Shown here in pieces: positions 18,406 through 25,936 of a DNA stretch of 64,000 nucleotides. The translations under genes and the position numbers were made by a program. The notes below the pieces were generated by a model that was not told the DNA's origin, did no database searches, and worked only from the letters and a program-made list of their open reading frames with translations. The stretch is taken from assembly GCA_963712465.1 (NCBI GenBank), contig CAVQHY010000005.1:248001-312000 (forward strand). Direction: 5' to 3'. This DNA is from CAVQHY01 sp963712465. Lineage in GTDB: Bacteria; Actinomycetota; Thermoleophilia; Gaiellales; Gaiellaceae. Each line of letters begins with the position of its first letter. Within the stretch, counting starts at the first letter, position 1.

Positions 18406-19452
18406 ATGTCCGAGGCGGGGCCGGCGCTCGAAGCGCTTCTCGAACGGGGAGAGGGCGAGGGACACCTCGAGCTCTCCGAGCTCGAGGAGCTCGTCGATGG
18501 TTTCGGGCTGCCCGAGGACGAGGTCTCGGCGTTGCTGGAGGAGATCGAGGCGCGCGGGATCGAGCTGCGCGACGACCTCGGGCGGAAGTCGCCTGGACCG
18601 ACGTACGTCAACGGCGACCTCGTGGCGACGACGACGGACGCGCTCCAGCTCTTCCTCAACGAGATCGCCCGCTACCCGCTGCTCACGGCCGCCCAGGAGG
18701 TCGAGCTCGCGAAACGCATCGAGAAGGGAGACGCGGAGGCGAAGCAGCAGATGGTGAACTCGAACCTGCGCCTCGTCGTCTCGATCGCGAAGCGCTATCA
18801 GGGCCACGGGCTCTCGCTGCTCGACCTCGTCCAGGAAGGAGTGCTCGGCCTCATTCGCGCCGTCGAGAAGTTCGACTGGCGCAGAGGGTTCAAGTTCTCG
18901 ACGTACGCGACGTGGTGGATCCGCCAGGCCGTCCAGCGGGGGATCGCGAACCAGGCGCGGACGATCCGTATCCCGCTGCACGTGACCGAGCGCGAGCGCA
19001 AGGTCGGGCGGATCCAGGCCGAGCTGACCGCGCGACTCGGGCGTGTCCCCACAGACGGGGAGATCGCGGACGCGCTGGAGCTCCCGCTCGAGCGAGTTCT
19101 CGACGTGCGGCACACCGCGCGGGCGGTGACGAGCCTCGACCAGCCGCTCGGCGAAGACTCGGAGGGCGGGCTGATCGACCTGATCGCGGCGGAGGGCGTC
19201 GAGCCTTCGGAGGAGGTTCATCTGAACCTCCGCGAGGAGGCGCTTCGCAAGGCGGTCGGCAACCTCCCCGAGCACGAGCAGCAGGTGATTCGCCTGCGCT
19301 ACGCGATCGAGCACAACGATCGCCCGATGACGGTCGACGAGATCGGCCGGCAGCTCGGCCTCACGCGCGAGCGCGTCCGGCAGATCGAGGCCGATGCGCT
19401 CGGCCGGCTGGCGGTGGAGCGGGAGATCGCGGCGCTCGAGGAGTCCGCCTGA
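18406..19452 (+). CDS. rpoD: Primary-type RNA polymerase sigma factor (RpoD/SigA family)
   Basis: A 348-residue sigma-70 factor that directs RNA polymerase to promoters. An acidic region-1.1-like helical part spans 1-60. Region 1.2/2 starts at TDALQLFLNEIARYPLLTAA, with core-binding LVVSIAKRYQGHGLSLLDLV and -10 reading FKFSTYATWWIRQAVQRGIA. Region 3 follows, and region 4.2 is LTRERVRQIEADALGRL, with PMTVDEIGRQL before it. It starts from ATG with GAGGAGGT just upstream. It is short for a housekeeping RpoD but complete in all core regions. Alternatively it is a SigB/HrdB-like paralogue; the essential SigA could be elsewhere. Confidence 0.88.
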   Translation: MSEAGPALEALLERGEGEGHLELSELEELVDGFGLPEDEVSALLEEIEARGIELRDDLGRKSPGPTYVNGDLVATTTDALQLFLNEIARYPLLTAAQEVELAKRIEKGDAEAKQQMVNSNLRLVVSIAKRYQGHGLSLLDLVQEGVLGLIRAVEKFDWRRGFKFSTYATWWIRQAVQRGIANQARTIRIPLHVTERERKVGRIQAELTARLGRVPTDGEIADALELPLERVLDVRHTARAVTSLDQPLGEDSEGGLIDLIAAEGVEPSEEVHLNLREEALRKAVGNLPEHEQQVIRLRYAIEHNDRPMTVDEIGRQLGLTRERVRQIEADALGRLAVEREIAALEESA

Positions 19453-19511
19453 CGACGACCGACGACGACGACGCAGTCGTAGAATGTCGGTGCGACACGA
19501 GGGGGGAGCGG

Positions 19512-20303
19512 GTGGCCGGGGAGTTCGACATCGAGATCACTGCGCGCGGCGAGGTCGGCGCGGGGGATCGTCGATACGCAGAGGACAAGCTCACCCGCGT
19601 CGGCAGGTTCGCGCCGCGACCGATCATCCGCGCGCGGGCGACGCTCGCGGAGGAGACGAACCCCGCGATCGAGCGTCGCGCGGTCGCCGAGGCGAGCCTC
19701 GATGTCAGCGGTCGGATCGTGCGCGCGCACGTCGCCGCCCGGCAGATGCGCGAGGCCGTCGACCTGCTGGAGGAGCGACTGCGGCGGCGGCTCGACGAGC
19801 TCGCGAGCCACTACGAGTCCCGGCGGCACGAGACCGGTGTCGCCGAGCCCGGTGAGTGGCGCCACGGCGATCAGCGGTCGGCCCGGCCCGACTACCTCGA
19901 GCGCGCCGTCGAGGAGCGAGAGCTCGTCCGGCACAAGACCTTCGCCGAGGGGCCCGAGACGCCCGAGGAGGCCGTGCTCGACATGCGCCTGCTCGATCAC
20001 GACTTCTTCCTCTTCACGAACGCGGCGAGCGGGGAGGAGAACGTCGTCTGGCGTCTCGAGGGCGGGGGAATCGGTTGGCTCCAGCCGACTCCCGGTCTGG
20101 ACGCCCCGGAGCCGTACGCGGTCGACCTGCGGCTCGACGGGGCGCCGACCGCCACGATTCCGGTCGAGGAGGCGGTTCGGCGTCTAGACGTCACGGGCGA
20201 GCGGTTCGTCTTCTTCGTCAACGCCGAGAGCGGCCGGGGCAACGTCGTCTACCGTCGCTTCGACGGCAACTACGGCCTGATCATGCCGGCCGACGCCGGC
20301 TAG
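19512..20303 (+). CDS. hpf: Ribosome hibernation promoting factor, long form with two C-terminal domains
   Basis: A 263-residue protein that would bind the 30S decoding region and dimerise ribosomes in stationary phase. Residues 1-100 form the S30AE domain (FDIEITARGEVGAGDRRYAE, RPIIRARATL, ASLDVSGRIVRAHV). Residues 137-192 and again 215-259 both read as the S30AE C-terminal dimerisation domain: EEAVLDMRLLDHDFFLFTNA with NVVWRLEGGGIGWLQP, then EEAVRRLDVTGERFVFFVNA with NVVYRRFDGNYGLIMP. Standard long HPF has only one. Start: GTG preceded by GGGGGGAGCG. It lies 59 nt after the sigma factor. Confidence 0.88.
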   Translation: MAGEFDIEITARGEVGAGDRRYAEDKLTRVGRFAPRPIIRARATLAEETNPAIERRAVAEASLDVSGRIVRAHVAARQMREAVDLLEERLRRRLDELASHYESRRHETGVAEPGEWRHGDQRSARPDYLERAVEERELVRHKTFAEGPETPEEAVLDMRLLDHDFFLFTNAASGEENVVWRLEGGGIGWLQPTPGLDAPEPYAVDLRLDGAPTATIPVEEAVRRLDVTGERFVFFVNAESGRGNVVYRRFDGNYGLIMPADAG

Positions 20304-20316
20304 GCGGGGGTACGCC

Positions 20317-20688
20317 ATGCCGCCGCCACCCATTCCCGCACGAGATCAAAAGCTGCTCGAGAAAGCCGAGTCGTTTGCCGCGAGCGCCAAGGTTCGGGAC
20401 GTGCTGGTCGACGGCGTCGGCGACGCGAGACTCCACAAGCGGGCTCTGGAGTCGCCGGAGAAGGTGCTGGCGGCCCGCGGCATCGACGTGCCACCGGGGC
20501 TCAAGGTCAGCTTCTTCGAGCCGCCACGCAGACTGCCGGCACGGCCTCCGGAGGACGGTCTCTTCACGATCCGGTTGACGAACTGTCGAACCTACTGGGT
20601 GCGAAAGAAGGACGGCTCCGGGTTCGAGCAGGTGACGATCTGCCTGGGCATCGAAGTGATCCCCTGGCGCGGCAACCCGATCGGCTGA
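20317..20688 (+). CDS. Hypothetical protein, possibly distantly related to nitrile-hydratase-like leaders
   Basis: A 123-residue soluble protein beginning 13 nt after hpf. An N-terminal helical part (DQKLLEKAESFAASAKVRDV) is followed by VLAARGIDVPPGLKVSFFEP, a pattern that recalls the end of NHLP/nitrile-hydratase alpha-like leader proteins. The last 45 residues contain NCRTYWVRKKDG and TICLGIEVIPW, with two cysteines. I cannot assign a family; the resemblance is weak and may be coincidental. The gene is closed by a strong terminator. Confidence 0.7.
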   Translation: MPPPPIPARDQKLLEKAESFAASAKVRDVLVDGVGDARLHKRALESPEKVLAARGIDVPPGLKVSFFEPPRRLPARPPEDGLFTIRLTNCRTYWVRKKDGSGFEQVTICLGIEVIPWRGNPIG

Positions 20689-20713
20689 GCGCGAAACGCA
20701 GGCGTTAAAGCGA

Positions 20714-20742
20714 AAAGAGGCGGCTGCGGCTCCCGCCTCTTT
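20714..20742 (+). terminator. Strong intrinsic terminator after hpf and its partner
   Basis: A perfect 10-bp stem AAAGAGGCGG / CCGCCTCTTT around a 9-nt loop, ending in TTTCG. It is placed 25 nt after the stop of the hypothetical gene. Confidence 0.85.
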
Positions 20743-20945
20743 CGCATGCTGGTGAGACATAAGGCTGCGGCCCCCTCTGTCTCACTGGCCACCGGCTGGA
20801 TCCCCTCCGTTGACCGGCTGAGTCGGAGCATAGGGAAGGAACGTCGCGAGGCATCCCCACGATGGGGGAAGTGAACTGCGGGGGTGAACCACCGCGCGGG
20901 GGATGGGTCAACCGGCCCGGTTCCGCGGATACTCAGTAGGCGGCA

Positions 20946-20985
20946 GATTGGAAGGGCTCCGATGCGGCGGGAGCTCTAGCCAATC
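20946..20985 (+). promoter_or_regulatory. Hairpin with GATGCGGC loop, first of two
   Basis: Outer stem GATTGG/CCAATC and inner stem GGGCTCC/GGAGCTC (one G-T pair) enclose GATGCGGCG. It sits 10 nt before the terminator-like hairpin with the same loop. Confidence 0.6.
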
Positions 20986-20995
20986 GACACCTGGA

Positions 20996-21030
20996 GCGGG
21001 GCCCGATGCGGCGGGCCCCGCTTCTCCTTT
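20996..21030 (+). terminator. Terminator-like hairpin with GATGCGGC loop upstream of pdxS
   Basis: A perfect 9-bp stem GCGGGGCCC / GGGCCCCGC around exactly GATGCGGC, followed by TTCTCCTTT. It is 87 nt before the pdxS ATG, so it could be an attenuator for pdxS rather than the end of an upstream gene, since the previous gene already has its own terminator 250 nt earlier. Confidence 0.65.
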
Positions 21031-21107
21031 CCCCCACCATTCGCCATTTCCTCCGCTGCGCCGGCGGCGCGCCGAGCTGCCCGGTTCGGGGCGGTAGAAT
21101 TCGTGCG

Positions 21108-21992
21108 ATGGCCGAGCTGGGAACCATGCGCGTCAAGAGCGGTCTCGCAGAGATGCTGAAGGGCGGCGTGATCATGGACGTCACCACCGCCGAGCAGGCG
21201 CGCATCGCCGAGGACGCCGGCGCCTGCGCGGTCATGGCGCTCGAGCGCGTGCCTGCGGACATTCGCCGCGACGGGGGTGTCGCACGGATGGCCGACCCGA
21301 CGAAGATCCAGGAGATCCAGGAGGCCGTGACCGTCCCGGTGATGGCCAAGGCGCGGATCGGTCACTTCGTCGAGGCGCAGATCCTCGAGGCGCTCGAGGT
21401 CGACTACATCGACGAGTCCGAGGTGCTGACCCCGGCCGACGAGGAGAACCACATCGACAAGTGGAAGTTCCGCATCCCGTTCGTCTGCGGCTGCCGGAAC
21501 CTGGGCGAGGCCCTGCGGCGGGTGAACGAAGGGGCCGCGATGATCCGGACCAAGGGCGAGGCGGGAACGGGCGACATCGTCAACGCCGTTCGCCACATGC
21601 GCGCGGTCACCGGCGACATCCGGCGCATCGGGTCGCTGCCCGAGGAGGAGCTCTTCACCGAGTCGAAGAACCTCGGCGCTCCGTTCGACCTGGTCAAGTG
21701 GGTGTCCGAGCACGGGCGTCTCCCGGTCGTGATGTTCACCGCCGGCGGGATCGCGACCCCGGCCGACGCCGCCCTCTGCATGCAGCTCGGCGCCGACGGT
21801 GTCTTCGTCGGGTCGGGGATCTTCAAGAGCGACGAGCCCTCGGTTCGCGCCAAGGCGATCGTCGAGGCGACGACGCATTTCAGGGACCCGGAAATCCTCG
21901 CCCGGGTCTCGGGCGGTCTCGGCGAGCCGATGCGCGGCATCGACGCGAGCTCGCTCGCACCGGAAGAGCTGCTCGAGTCGCGCGGCTGGTAA
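21108..21992 (+). CDS. pdxS: Pyridoxal 5'-phosphate synthase, lyase subunit
   Basis: A 294-residue (beta/alpha)8 enzyme that builds PLP from ribose 5-phosphate, glyceraldehyde 3-phosphate and ammonia supplied by PdxT. The sequence is highly conserved: GGVIMDVTTAEQARIAEDAG with the strand carrying MALERVPADIRRDGGVARM, MAKARIGHFVEAQ with a catalytic lysine, RTKGEAGTGDIVNAVRHMR with the second lysine, and the phosphate-binding FTAGGIATPADAA and GVFVGSGIF. The ATG begins MAELGTMRVKSG. It is separated from pdxT by an antisense hydrolase gene. Confidence 0.97.
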   Translation: MAELGTMRVKSGLAEMLKGGVIMDVTTAEQARIAEDAGACAVMALERVPADIRRDGGVARMADPTKIQEIQEAVTVPVMAKARIGHFVEAQILEALEVDYIDESEVLTPADEENHIDKWKFRIPFVCGCRNLGEALRRVNEGAAMIRTKGEAGTGDIVNAVRHMRAVTGDIRRIGSLPEEELFTESKNLGAPFDLVKWVSEHGRLPVVMFTAGGIATPADAALCMQLGADGVFVGSGIFKSDEPSVRAKAIVEATTHFRDPEILARVSGGLGEPMRGIDASSLAPEELLESRGW

Positions 21993-22006
21993 GGCCGGAC
22001 GGCCCG

Positions 22007-22840
22007 TCAGGTCGCGAGGCCGAGCGCAGCCAGCACGATCGCCTCGGTCTCGTCGGGCGCCTCGAGGTGCGGCCAGTGCCCGACCGCGGGTAGGAGATGC
22101 CGCTTGAGGCCCGCCGTGAATCTCGCTTCGAGGCCCTCGTAGAGCGCCGGGCCGATGCAGGCGTCCTGCGCGCCGTGCACCACGGTGGTGGGGGCGCGAA
22201 CGTCGCCCGTCGGCTGTCCGACGCCGTCGAAGTCGCACCGGTACCAGCCGCAGACGGCTTCGGCGACCTCGGGTCGCGTCAGGACGTCGAGCACCTCGTC
22301 CCAGTCGTCGCGGCGCAGACCGGGCGACCACAGCTGCGCGATCTGGGTCAGCCACGAAGCGTCGGCGGCGATCTCGACGCGGTCCGCCGCGTAGGCGAGG
22401 ATCCAGGCGTAGGCGGCGCTCTGCTGCTCGCGAACGATCCTCCGCCGCAGGCCGAAGCCGCTGGGGTGGGGAACGGAGAGCGCGACGAGCGCGTCGCAAC
22501 GCTCCGGGTGGGCTGTCCCGAGGTGGTACGCGACGAGCCCGCCCCAGTCGTGTCCGACGACCGAGGCGGTCGCGACGCCGAGCGTGTCGAGGAGCGCGGC
22601 CATGTCCGCGGCGACTGCGCCGACGCTGTAGTCGCCGTCGGGCGCAGGATCCGACGGCTCGTACCCGGGCAGCGCCGGCACCACCACTCGGGCTCCCGCA
22701 GCCGCGATGCGCTCGGCGAACGGGAGCATGCCGACCGCGTGATCCGGAAAGCCGTGGAGTAGGAGCACGGTCTTGCCTTGCCCGACCTCCCAGCACGCGA
22801 TCCGGCCGCGCGCGCGCACGGTCAGCGAGGGCTCCCGCAT
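22007..22840 (-). CDS. Alpha/beta hydrolase (epoxide hydrolase / dehalogenase-like)
   Basis: A 277-residue alpha/beta hydrolase. The oxyanion motif is LLHGFPDH (near 27-34), the nucleophile elbow is GHDWGG with an Asp nucleophile (near 98), and the C-terminal histidine is in VGHWPHLEAPDE. An Asp nucleophile after W/D is typical of epoxide hydrolases and haloalkane dehalogenases rather than serine esterases. The substrate is unknown. It is inserted antisense between pdxS and pdxT, with its stop 15 nt from the pdxS stop. Confidence 0.85.
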   Translation of the reverse strand: MREPSLTVRARGRIACWEVGQGKTVLLLHGFPDHAVGMLPFAERIAAAGARVVVPALPGYEPSDPAPDGDYSVGAVAADMAALLDTLGVATASVVGHDWGGLVAYHLGTAHPERCDALVALSVPHPSGFGLRRRIVREQQSAAYAWILAYAADRVEIAADASWLTQIAQLWSPGLRRDDWDEVLDVLTRPEVAEAVCGWYRCDFDGVGQPTGDVRAPTTVVHGAQDACIGPALYEGLEARFTAGLKRHLLPAVGHWPHLEAPDETEAIVLAALGLAT

Positions 22841-22923
22841 GCGCGGAATCGTAGTCGGCGGGGCGCAGCGGCATCCGGGAGGGCGCTGCTGGCCGTGTCA
22901 GGACGCCACGTAGAATCGACGGC

Positions 22924-23508
22924 ATGACCACCGTCGGAGTGCTCGCCCTCCAGGGAAACTTCCGTGAGCACCGCGCCGTGCTCTCGCGGCTCGGCGCCGA
23001 CGTGGTGGACGTGCGTCTCCCCGAGCACCTCGCGGGCCTCGACGGGCTCGTCGTACCGGGTGGCGAGTCGACCGCGATCGGTCGGCTCGTGCGCCTCTAC
23101 GGCCTCGATGACGCCATCCGCGCGTTCCCCGGGCCGATCTTCGGGACCTGCGCGGGGATGATCCTCCTCTCGCGCGACGCGGTCGACGGCGCGGCCGGAC
23201 AGCCGTTTCTCGGTGAGATCGACCTCGTCGTACGGCGTAACGGCTACGGCCGCCAGGTGCGGAGCTTCGAGGCGGACGTCGACCTGGCCGGGGACGCGCG
23301 CCCGTTCCACGGTGTCTTCATCCGCGCGCCGCGGGTCGTGCAGGCCGGCCCGGCCGTCGAGGTGCTCGCGGACCTCGACGGCGAGCCCGTCTGGCTGAGC
23401 GAGGGGCGGATCATGGTCGCGTCGTTTCATCCCGAGCTGACCGACGACCCGCGGCTGCACGAGCGGTTCCTGGAGCTGGTGCGAGCGGAGGATCATGTCC
23501 GGGCATAG
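22924..23508 (+). CDS. pdxT: Pyridoxal 5'-phosphate synthase, glutaminase subunit
   Basis: A 194-residue class I glutamine amidotransferase that passes ammonia to PdxS. GVLALQGNFREH opens the protein, the GGEST motif is at 47-51, the nucleophile is C76 in GTCAGMIL, and the catalytic His-Glu pair is in HPEL (169-172). The ATG lies at the end of an 83-nt gap from the divergent hydrolase. It overlaps yebC by 14 nt. Confidence 0.96.
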   Translation: MTTVGVLALQGNFREHRAVLSRLGADVVDVRLPEHLAGLDGLVVPGGESTAIGRLVRLYGLDDAIRAFPGPIFGTCAGMILLSRDAVDGAAGQPFLGEIDLVVRRNGYGRQVRSFEADVDLAGDARPFHGVFIRAPRVVQAGPAVEVLADLDGEPVWLSEGRIMVASFHPELTDDPRLHERFLELVRAEDHVRA

Positions 23509-24250
23509 CAAGTGGTCGTCGATCAAGCACAAGAAGGGCGCCGCGGACGCCAAGCGCGGCCAGCTGTTCTCGAAGCTCTCCCGGGCGATCATCGTCGCCG
23601 CGAAGCAGGGTGGCCCTGACCCGGATGCCAACGCGACGCTGGCCGCGGCGGTGCAGAAGGCGCGCGACAACTCGATGCCGAAGGAGAACATCGAGCGTGC
23701 GATCGCCCGCGGTGCCGGCACGGGTGCCGACGGGGAGAGTTACGAGACGGTTGCCTACGAGGGGTACGGGCCCGGCGGCGTCGCCGTCTATGTCGAGGCG
23801 CTGACGGACAACAGAAACCGCACCGCCGCCGAGGTGCGGCACATCTTCGCGAAGAACGACGGCAACCTCGGCGAGTCCGGGGTCGTCTCGTGGCTGTTCG
23901 AGCGCAAGGGCGTCATTCTCGTGCCGGGTGACTCGGTCGACGAGGAGGAGCTGACCATGGCCGCCGCGGACGCCGGTGCGGAGGACGTCGTCCCCGACGG
24001 CTCGAGCTACGAGGTGACGGCCTCCCCCGAGGATCTCGCGACCGTACGCGCGGCGCTCGACGCCGCCGGGATCGCCTACGAGTCTGCCGAGCTGACCATG
24101 GTGCCGAAGACCACGGTCGCGATCGAGAACGAATCCGATGCAAAGAAGCTCGTCCGCCTGATCGACGCGCTAGAGGACTCCGACGACGTCCAGGACGTCT
24201 ACGCAAACTTCGACATCCCCGAGCAGGTGCTCGAGGCGGTCGCTTCCTAG
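23495..24250 (+). CDS. yebC: YebC/PmpR-family regulator or translation factor
   Basis: A 251-residue protein with the hallmark N-terminus MSGHSKWSSIKHKKGAADAK. The central part carries the family blocks SMPKENIERAIARG and YEGYGPGGVAVYVEALTDNR. Members were described as DNA-binding regulators (PmpR, RuvC regulation), and some are now known to ease translation of proline stretches; which applies here is not visible. The start overlaps pdxT by 14 nt, so expression is coupled. Proximity to ruvCAB is common for yebC. Confidence 0.95.
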   Translation: MSGHSKWSSIKHKKGAADAKRGQLFSKLSRAIIVAAKQGGPDPDANATLAAAVQKARDNSMPKENIERAIARGAGTGADGESYETVAYEGYGPGGVAVYVEALTDNRNRTAAEVRHIFAKNDGNLGESGVVSWLFERKGVILVPGDSVDEEELTMAAADAGAEDVVPDGSSYEVTASPEDLATVRAALDAAGIAYESAELTMVPKTTVAIENESDAKKLVRLIDALEDSDDVQDVYANFDIPEQVLEAVAS

Positions 24251-24317
24251 TAGGGGCGCACGGGCTCGGGGCTCGCTGGCTCAGGCAATCGGCTCGGGTG
24301 TTGCGTCGCTGCCTCGC

Positions 24318-24824
24318 CTAAACGAAGTAGCCGACGGTCACCTGCGTGATACGCCCGTTGGGGACGTTTCGATCGATCGAGAACTGTGTGAAGACGGGGC
24401 GGCCGCGGTACGCGCCCGAGAGGCGGAATGCCCGTTCGCTTCCCTCCACCGACACTGGCTTGAGAGCGGTCCCGTACCGTGCTTTCAGGCGTCCGACGCC
24501 ACCCTTCTCGAGGAGACACAGCGTTTTGCCTATGCAGAACCCTCGGCCAACGACCACGACGAGCCGAACGCGCTTCGAGCGGGGGTCGAGGTAAATGTCG
24601 AACAGCCGATTTCGCGAATAGCTCATGGTGCTTCTTGCGCGGCTCTCGCTGACGGGTCTTCCCAGCCGCTCGATGACCGTGGCACGGGCTGCCCCGAGGG
24701 TTACCCCGGCGACGCCGCGGTTGGCGATGATCGTGCCGGAGTCGACGCTCGCGCTCGCGCCGGGGGCGAGCAATGCTGTCGCTGCGAGCGCCAGAACGGC
24801 CAAGGCCGCATGCGTTCTGGCCAC
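24318..24824 (-). CDS. Secreted hypothetical protein (paralogue A)
   Basis: A 168-residue exported protein with signal peptide HAALAVLALAATALLAPGAS. The mature part has short beta-rich motifs: TIIANRGVAGVTLGAARATV, then FDIYLDPRSKRVRLVVVVGR, two cysteines in GFCIGKTLCLLEKGGVGRL, and a closing IDRNVPNGRITQVTVGYFV. It is about 40 percent identical by eye to the gene just upstream at 24871-25371, with the same layout. The family is unknown to me; the GVxLGMTRAQVxxxLG-like part recalls small BamE/SmpA-like outer-surface domains, but this is only a hint. Confidence 0.75.
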   Translation of the reverse strand: MARTHAALAVLALAATALLAPGASASVDSGTIIANRGVAGVTLGAARATVIERLGRPVSESRARSTMSYSRNRLFDIYLDPRSKRVRLVVVVGRGFCIGKTLCLLEKGGVGRLKARYGTALKPVSVEGSERAFRLSGAYRGRPVFTQFSIDRNVPNGRITQVTVGYFV

Positions 24825-24870
24825 ACTAGAGGTGTAGCCGAGGAAACCTCCTGGCGCAAGTACGACTCGC

Positions 24871-25371
24871 TCAGCGGTAGCCGATGAAGACCTGGACGAC
24901 CCGGCCGCTCGGTCTCGGCCGGTCGGGGAAGAACGTCGTGAAGACGGGCTTGCCGCCGAAGCGCCCGCGCAGCTCGTACCCGACCTCCCCGGTCTCGTCG
25001 GTGAACCGGCGGAGCGCCGCCCCGTACTGGGCCCTGAGTCGGGCGATGCCGTTTCTCGTCAGCATGCAGACGCCTCGGACGGTGCAGAACCTCGGGCCCG
25101 ACACGCCGATCAGCCGGACCCGCTTCGAGGTCCTGTCGACGTAGACGTCGAACAGGTTCTGCTTCGCGTACTGCATGAAGCCGTTCGCGTTCTCGTAGAG
25201 AGGCTTGCCGAGCTTCGCGACGACCTGAGCGCGGGTCATCCCGAGCACGACGCCCGCTGCACCGCGGTTGGTCACGATCGTGCCGCGCTCGACCGCGGCG
25301 CCCGTACTCGAGGCGAGTGTCAACGCGGCCGCCAGCCCGGCCGCGGCGAGAGCAGGCGAGCGGAAGCGCAC
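24871..25371 (-). CDS. Secreted hypothetical protein (paralogue B)
   Basis: A 166-residue exported protein, tandem paralogue of the preceding gene. The signal peptide is ALAAAGLAAALTLASSTGAA, followed by GTIVTNRGAAGVVLGMTRAQ, then FDVYVDRTSKRVRLIGVSG, cysteines in RFCTVRGVCMLTRNGIARL, and PDRPRPSGRVVQVFIGYR. The paralogues share the spacing of both cysteines, so a disulfide is likely. GVVLGMTRAQVVAKLG resembles the first helix-strand motif of SmpA/OmlA-like folds. Forty-six nt separate the two genes, which probably form one transcript. Confidence 0.75.
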   Translation of the reverse strand: MRFRSPALAAAGLAAALTLASSTGAAVERGTIVTNRGAAGVVLGMTRAQVVAKLGKPLYENANGFMQYAKQNLFDVYVDRTSKRVRLIGVSGPRFCTVRGVCMLTRNGIARLRAQYGAALRRFTDETGEVGYELRGRFGGKPVFTTFFPDRPRPSGRVVQVFIGYR

Positions 25372-25435
25372 CGGGCGACTCTAGATGCTTGATCGGAATT
25401 CACGCGCCGTCCGGGGATGTGCCTACCCTCCGCTC

Positions 25436-25936
25436 GTGAAGGTCCTCGGCATCGATCCGGGAACGGCAGCGTGCGGGTACGGCATCGTCCATGCAGAAGG
25501 TGGCCGCCTCAGAGCGGTCGACTTCGGCTGGTGGCGGGGCCCGTCCAGCGAGCCCCTGGGGGTGCGTTTGCTCCGAATCCACGCCGGGGTGGCGGGGCTG
25601 ATCACGATGCACGGAGCCGACGCTGTCGCGCTCGAGGAGTCGTACGTCGGCGCCGACGCCCGCATCGCACTCTCCGTCGGGCAGGCGCGCGGCGCGGTGC
25701 TCGTCGCCTGCGCAGCCGCCGAGCTGCCATGTACCGAGTATTCGCCTGCGACCGTCAAGCAGAGCGTCTGCGGCTACGGGCGGGCGGAGAAGGAGCAGGT
25801 GCAGCGCATGGTCAAGGCGATCCTCGGGCTCGAGGTCGAGCCGACGCCCGACCACGCGGCCGACGCGCTCGCGGTGGCGATCTGCCACGCGCTCGCGCCG
25901 CCGCTGCAGCGGCTGGCGTCGGGAGCGCGGAGCTAA
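25436..25936 (+). CDS. ruvC: Holliday junction resolvase
   Basis: A 166-residue crossover junction endonuclease. The four acidic residues are present: D7 in LGIDPG, E67/E68 in LEESYVG, and D139 and D143 in PDHAADALAVA. The start is the GTG of VKVLGIDPG; the frame is open 51 nt upstream but the family starts here. The stop abuts the stop of the convergent InlB-like gene. ruvA and ruvB follow on the same strand but are each separated by an antisense gene. Confidence 0.95.
   Translation: MKVLGIDPGTAACGYGIVHAEGGRLRAVDFGWWRGPSSEPLGVRLLRIHAGVAGLITMHGADAVALEESYVGADARIALSVGQARGAVLVACAAAELPCTEYSPATVKQSVCGYGRAEKEQVQRMVKAILGLEVEPTPDHAADALAVAICHALAPPLQRLASGARS

Larger units (their letters stand above)
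20743..21107 (+). promoter_or_regulatory. Long pdxS leader with folded elements
   Basis: 365 nt without a gene. The middle part (about 20860-20945) is G-rich and contains GGGGGTGAACCACC and AGTAGGCGGCAGATTGGAAG, loosely like pieces of the ydaO (c-di-AMP) riboswitch, but the conserved core (CCGAAT and CAGCTAAC) is absent, so I do not call it. It ends in two hairpins sharing the loop GATGCGGC (20946-20985 and 20996-21021). A transcribed regulatory leader is likely; its ligand, if any, is unknown. Confidence 0.45.

Noticed and set aside
20860..20985. ydaO (c-di-AMP) riboswitch
   Set aside because: GGGGGTGAACCACC and AGTAGGCGGCAGATTGGAAG are reminiscent, but the two near-invariant cores CCGAAT and CAGCTAAC are missing and the order is incomplete.
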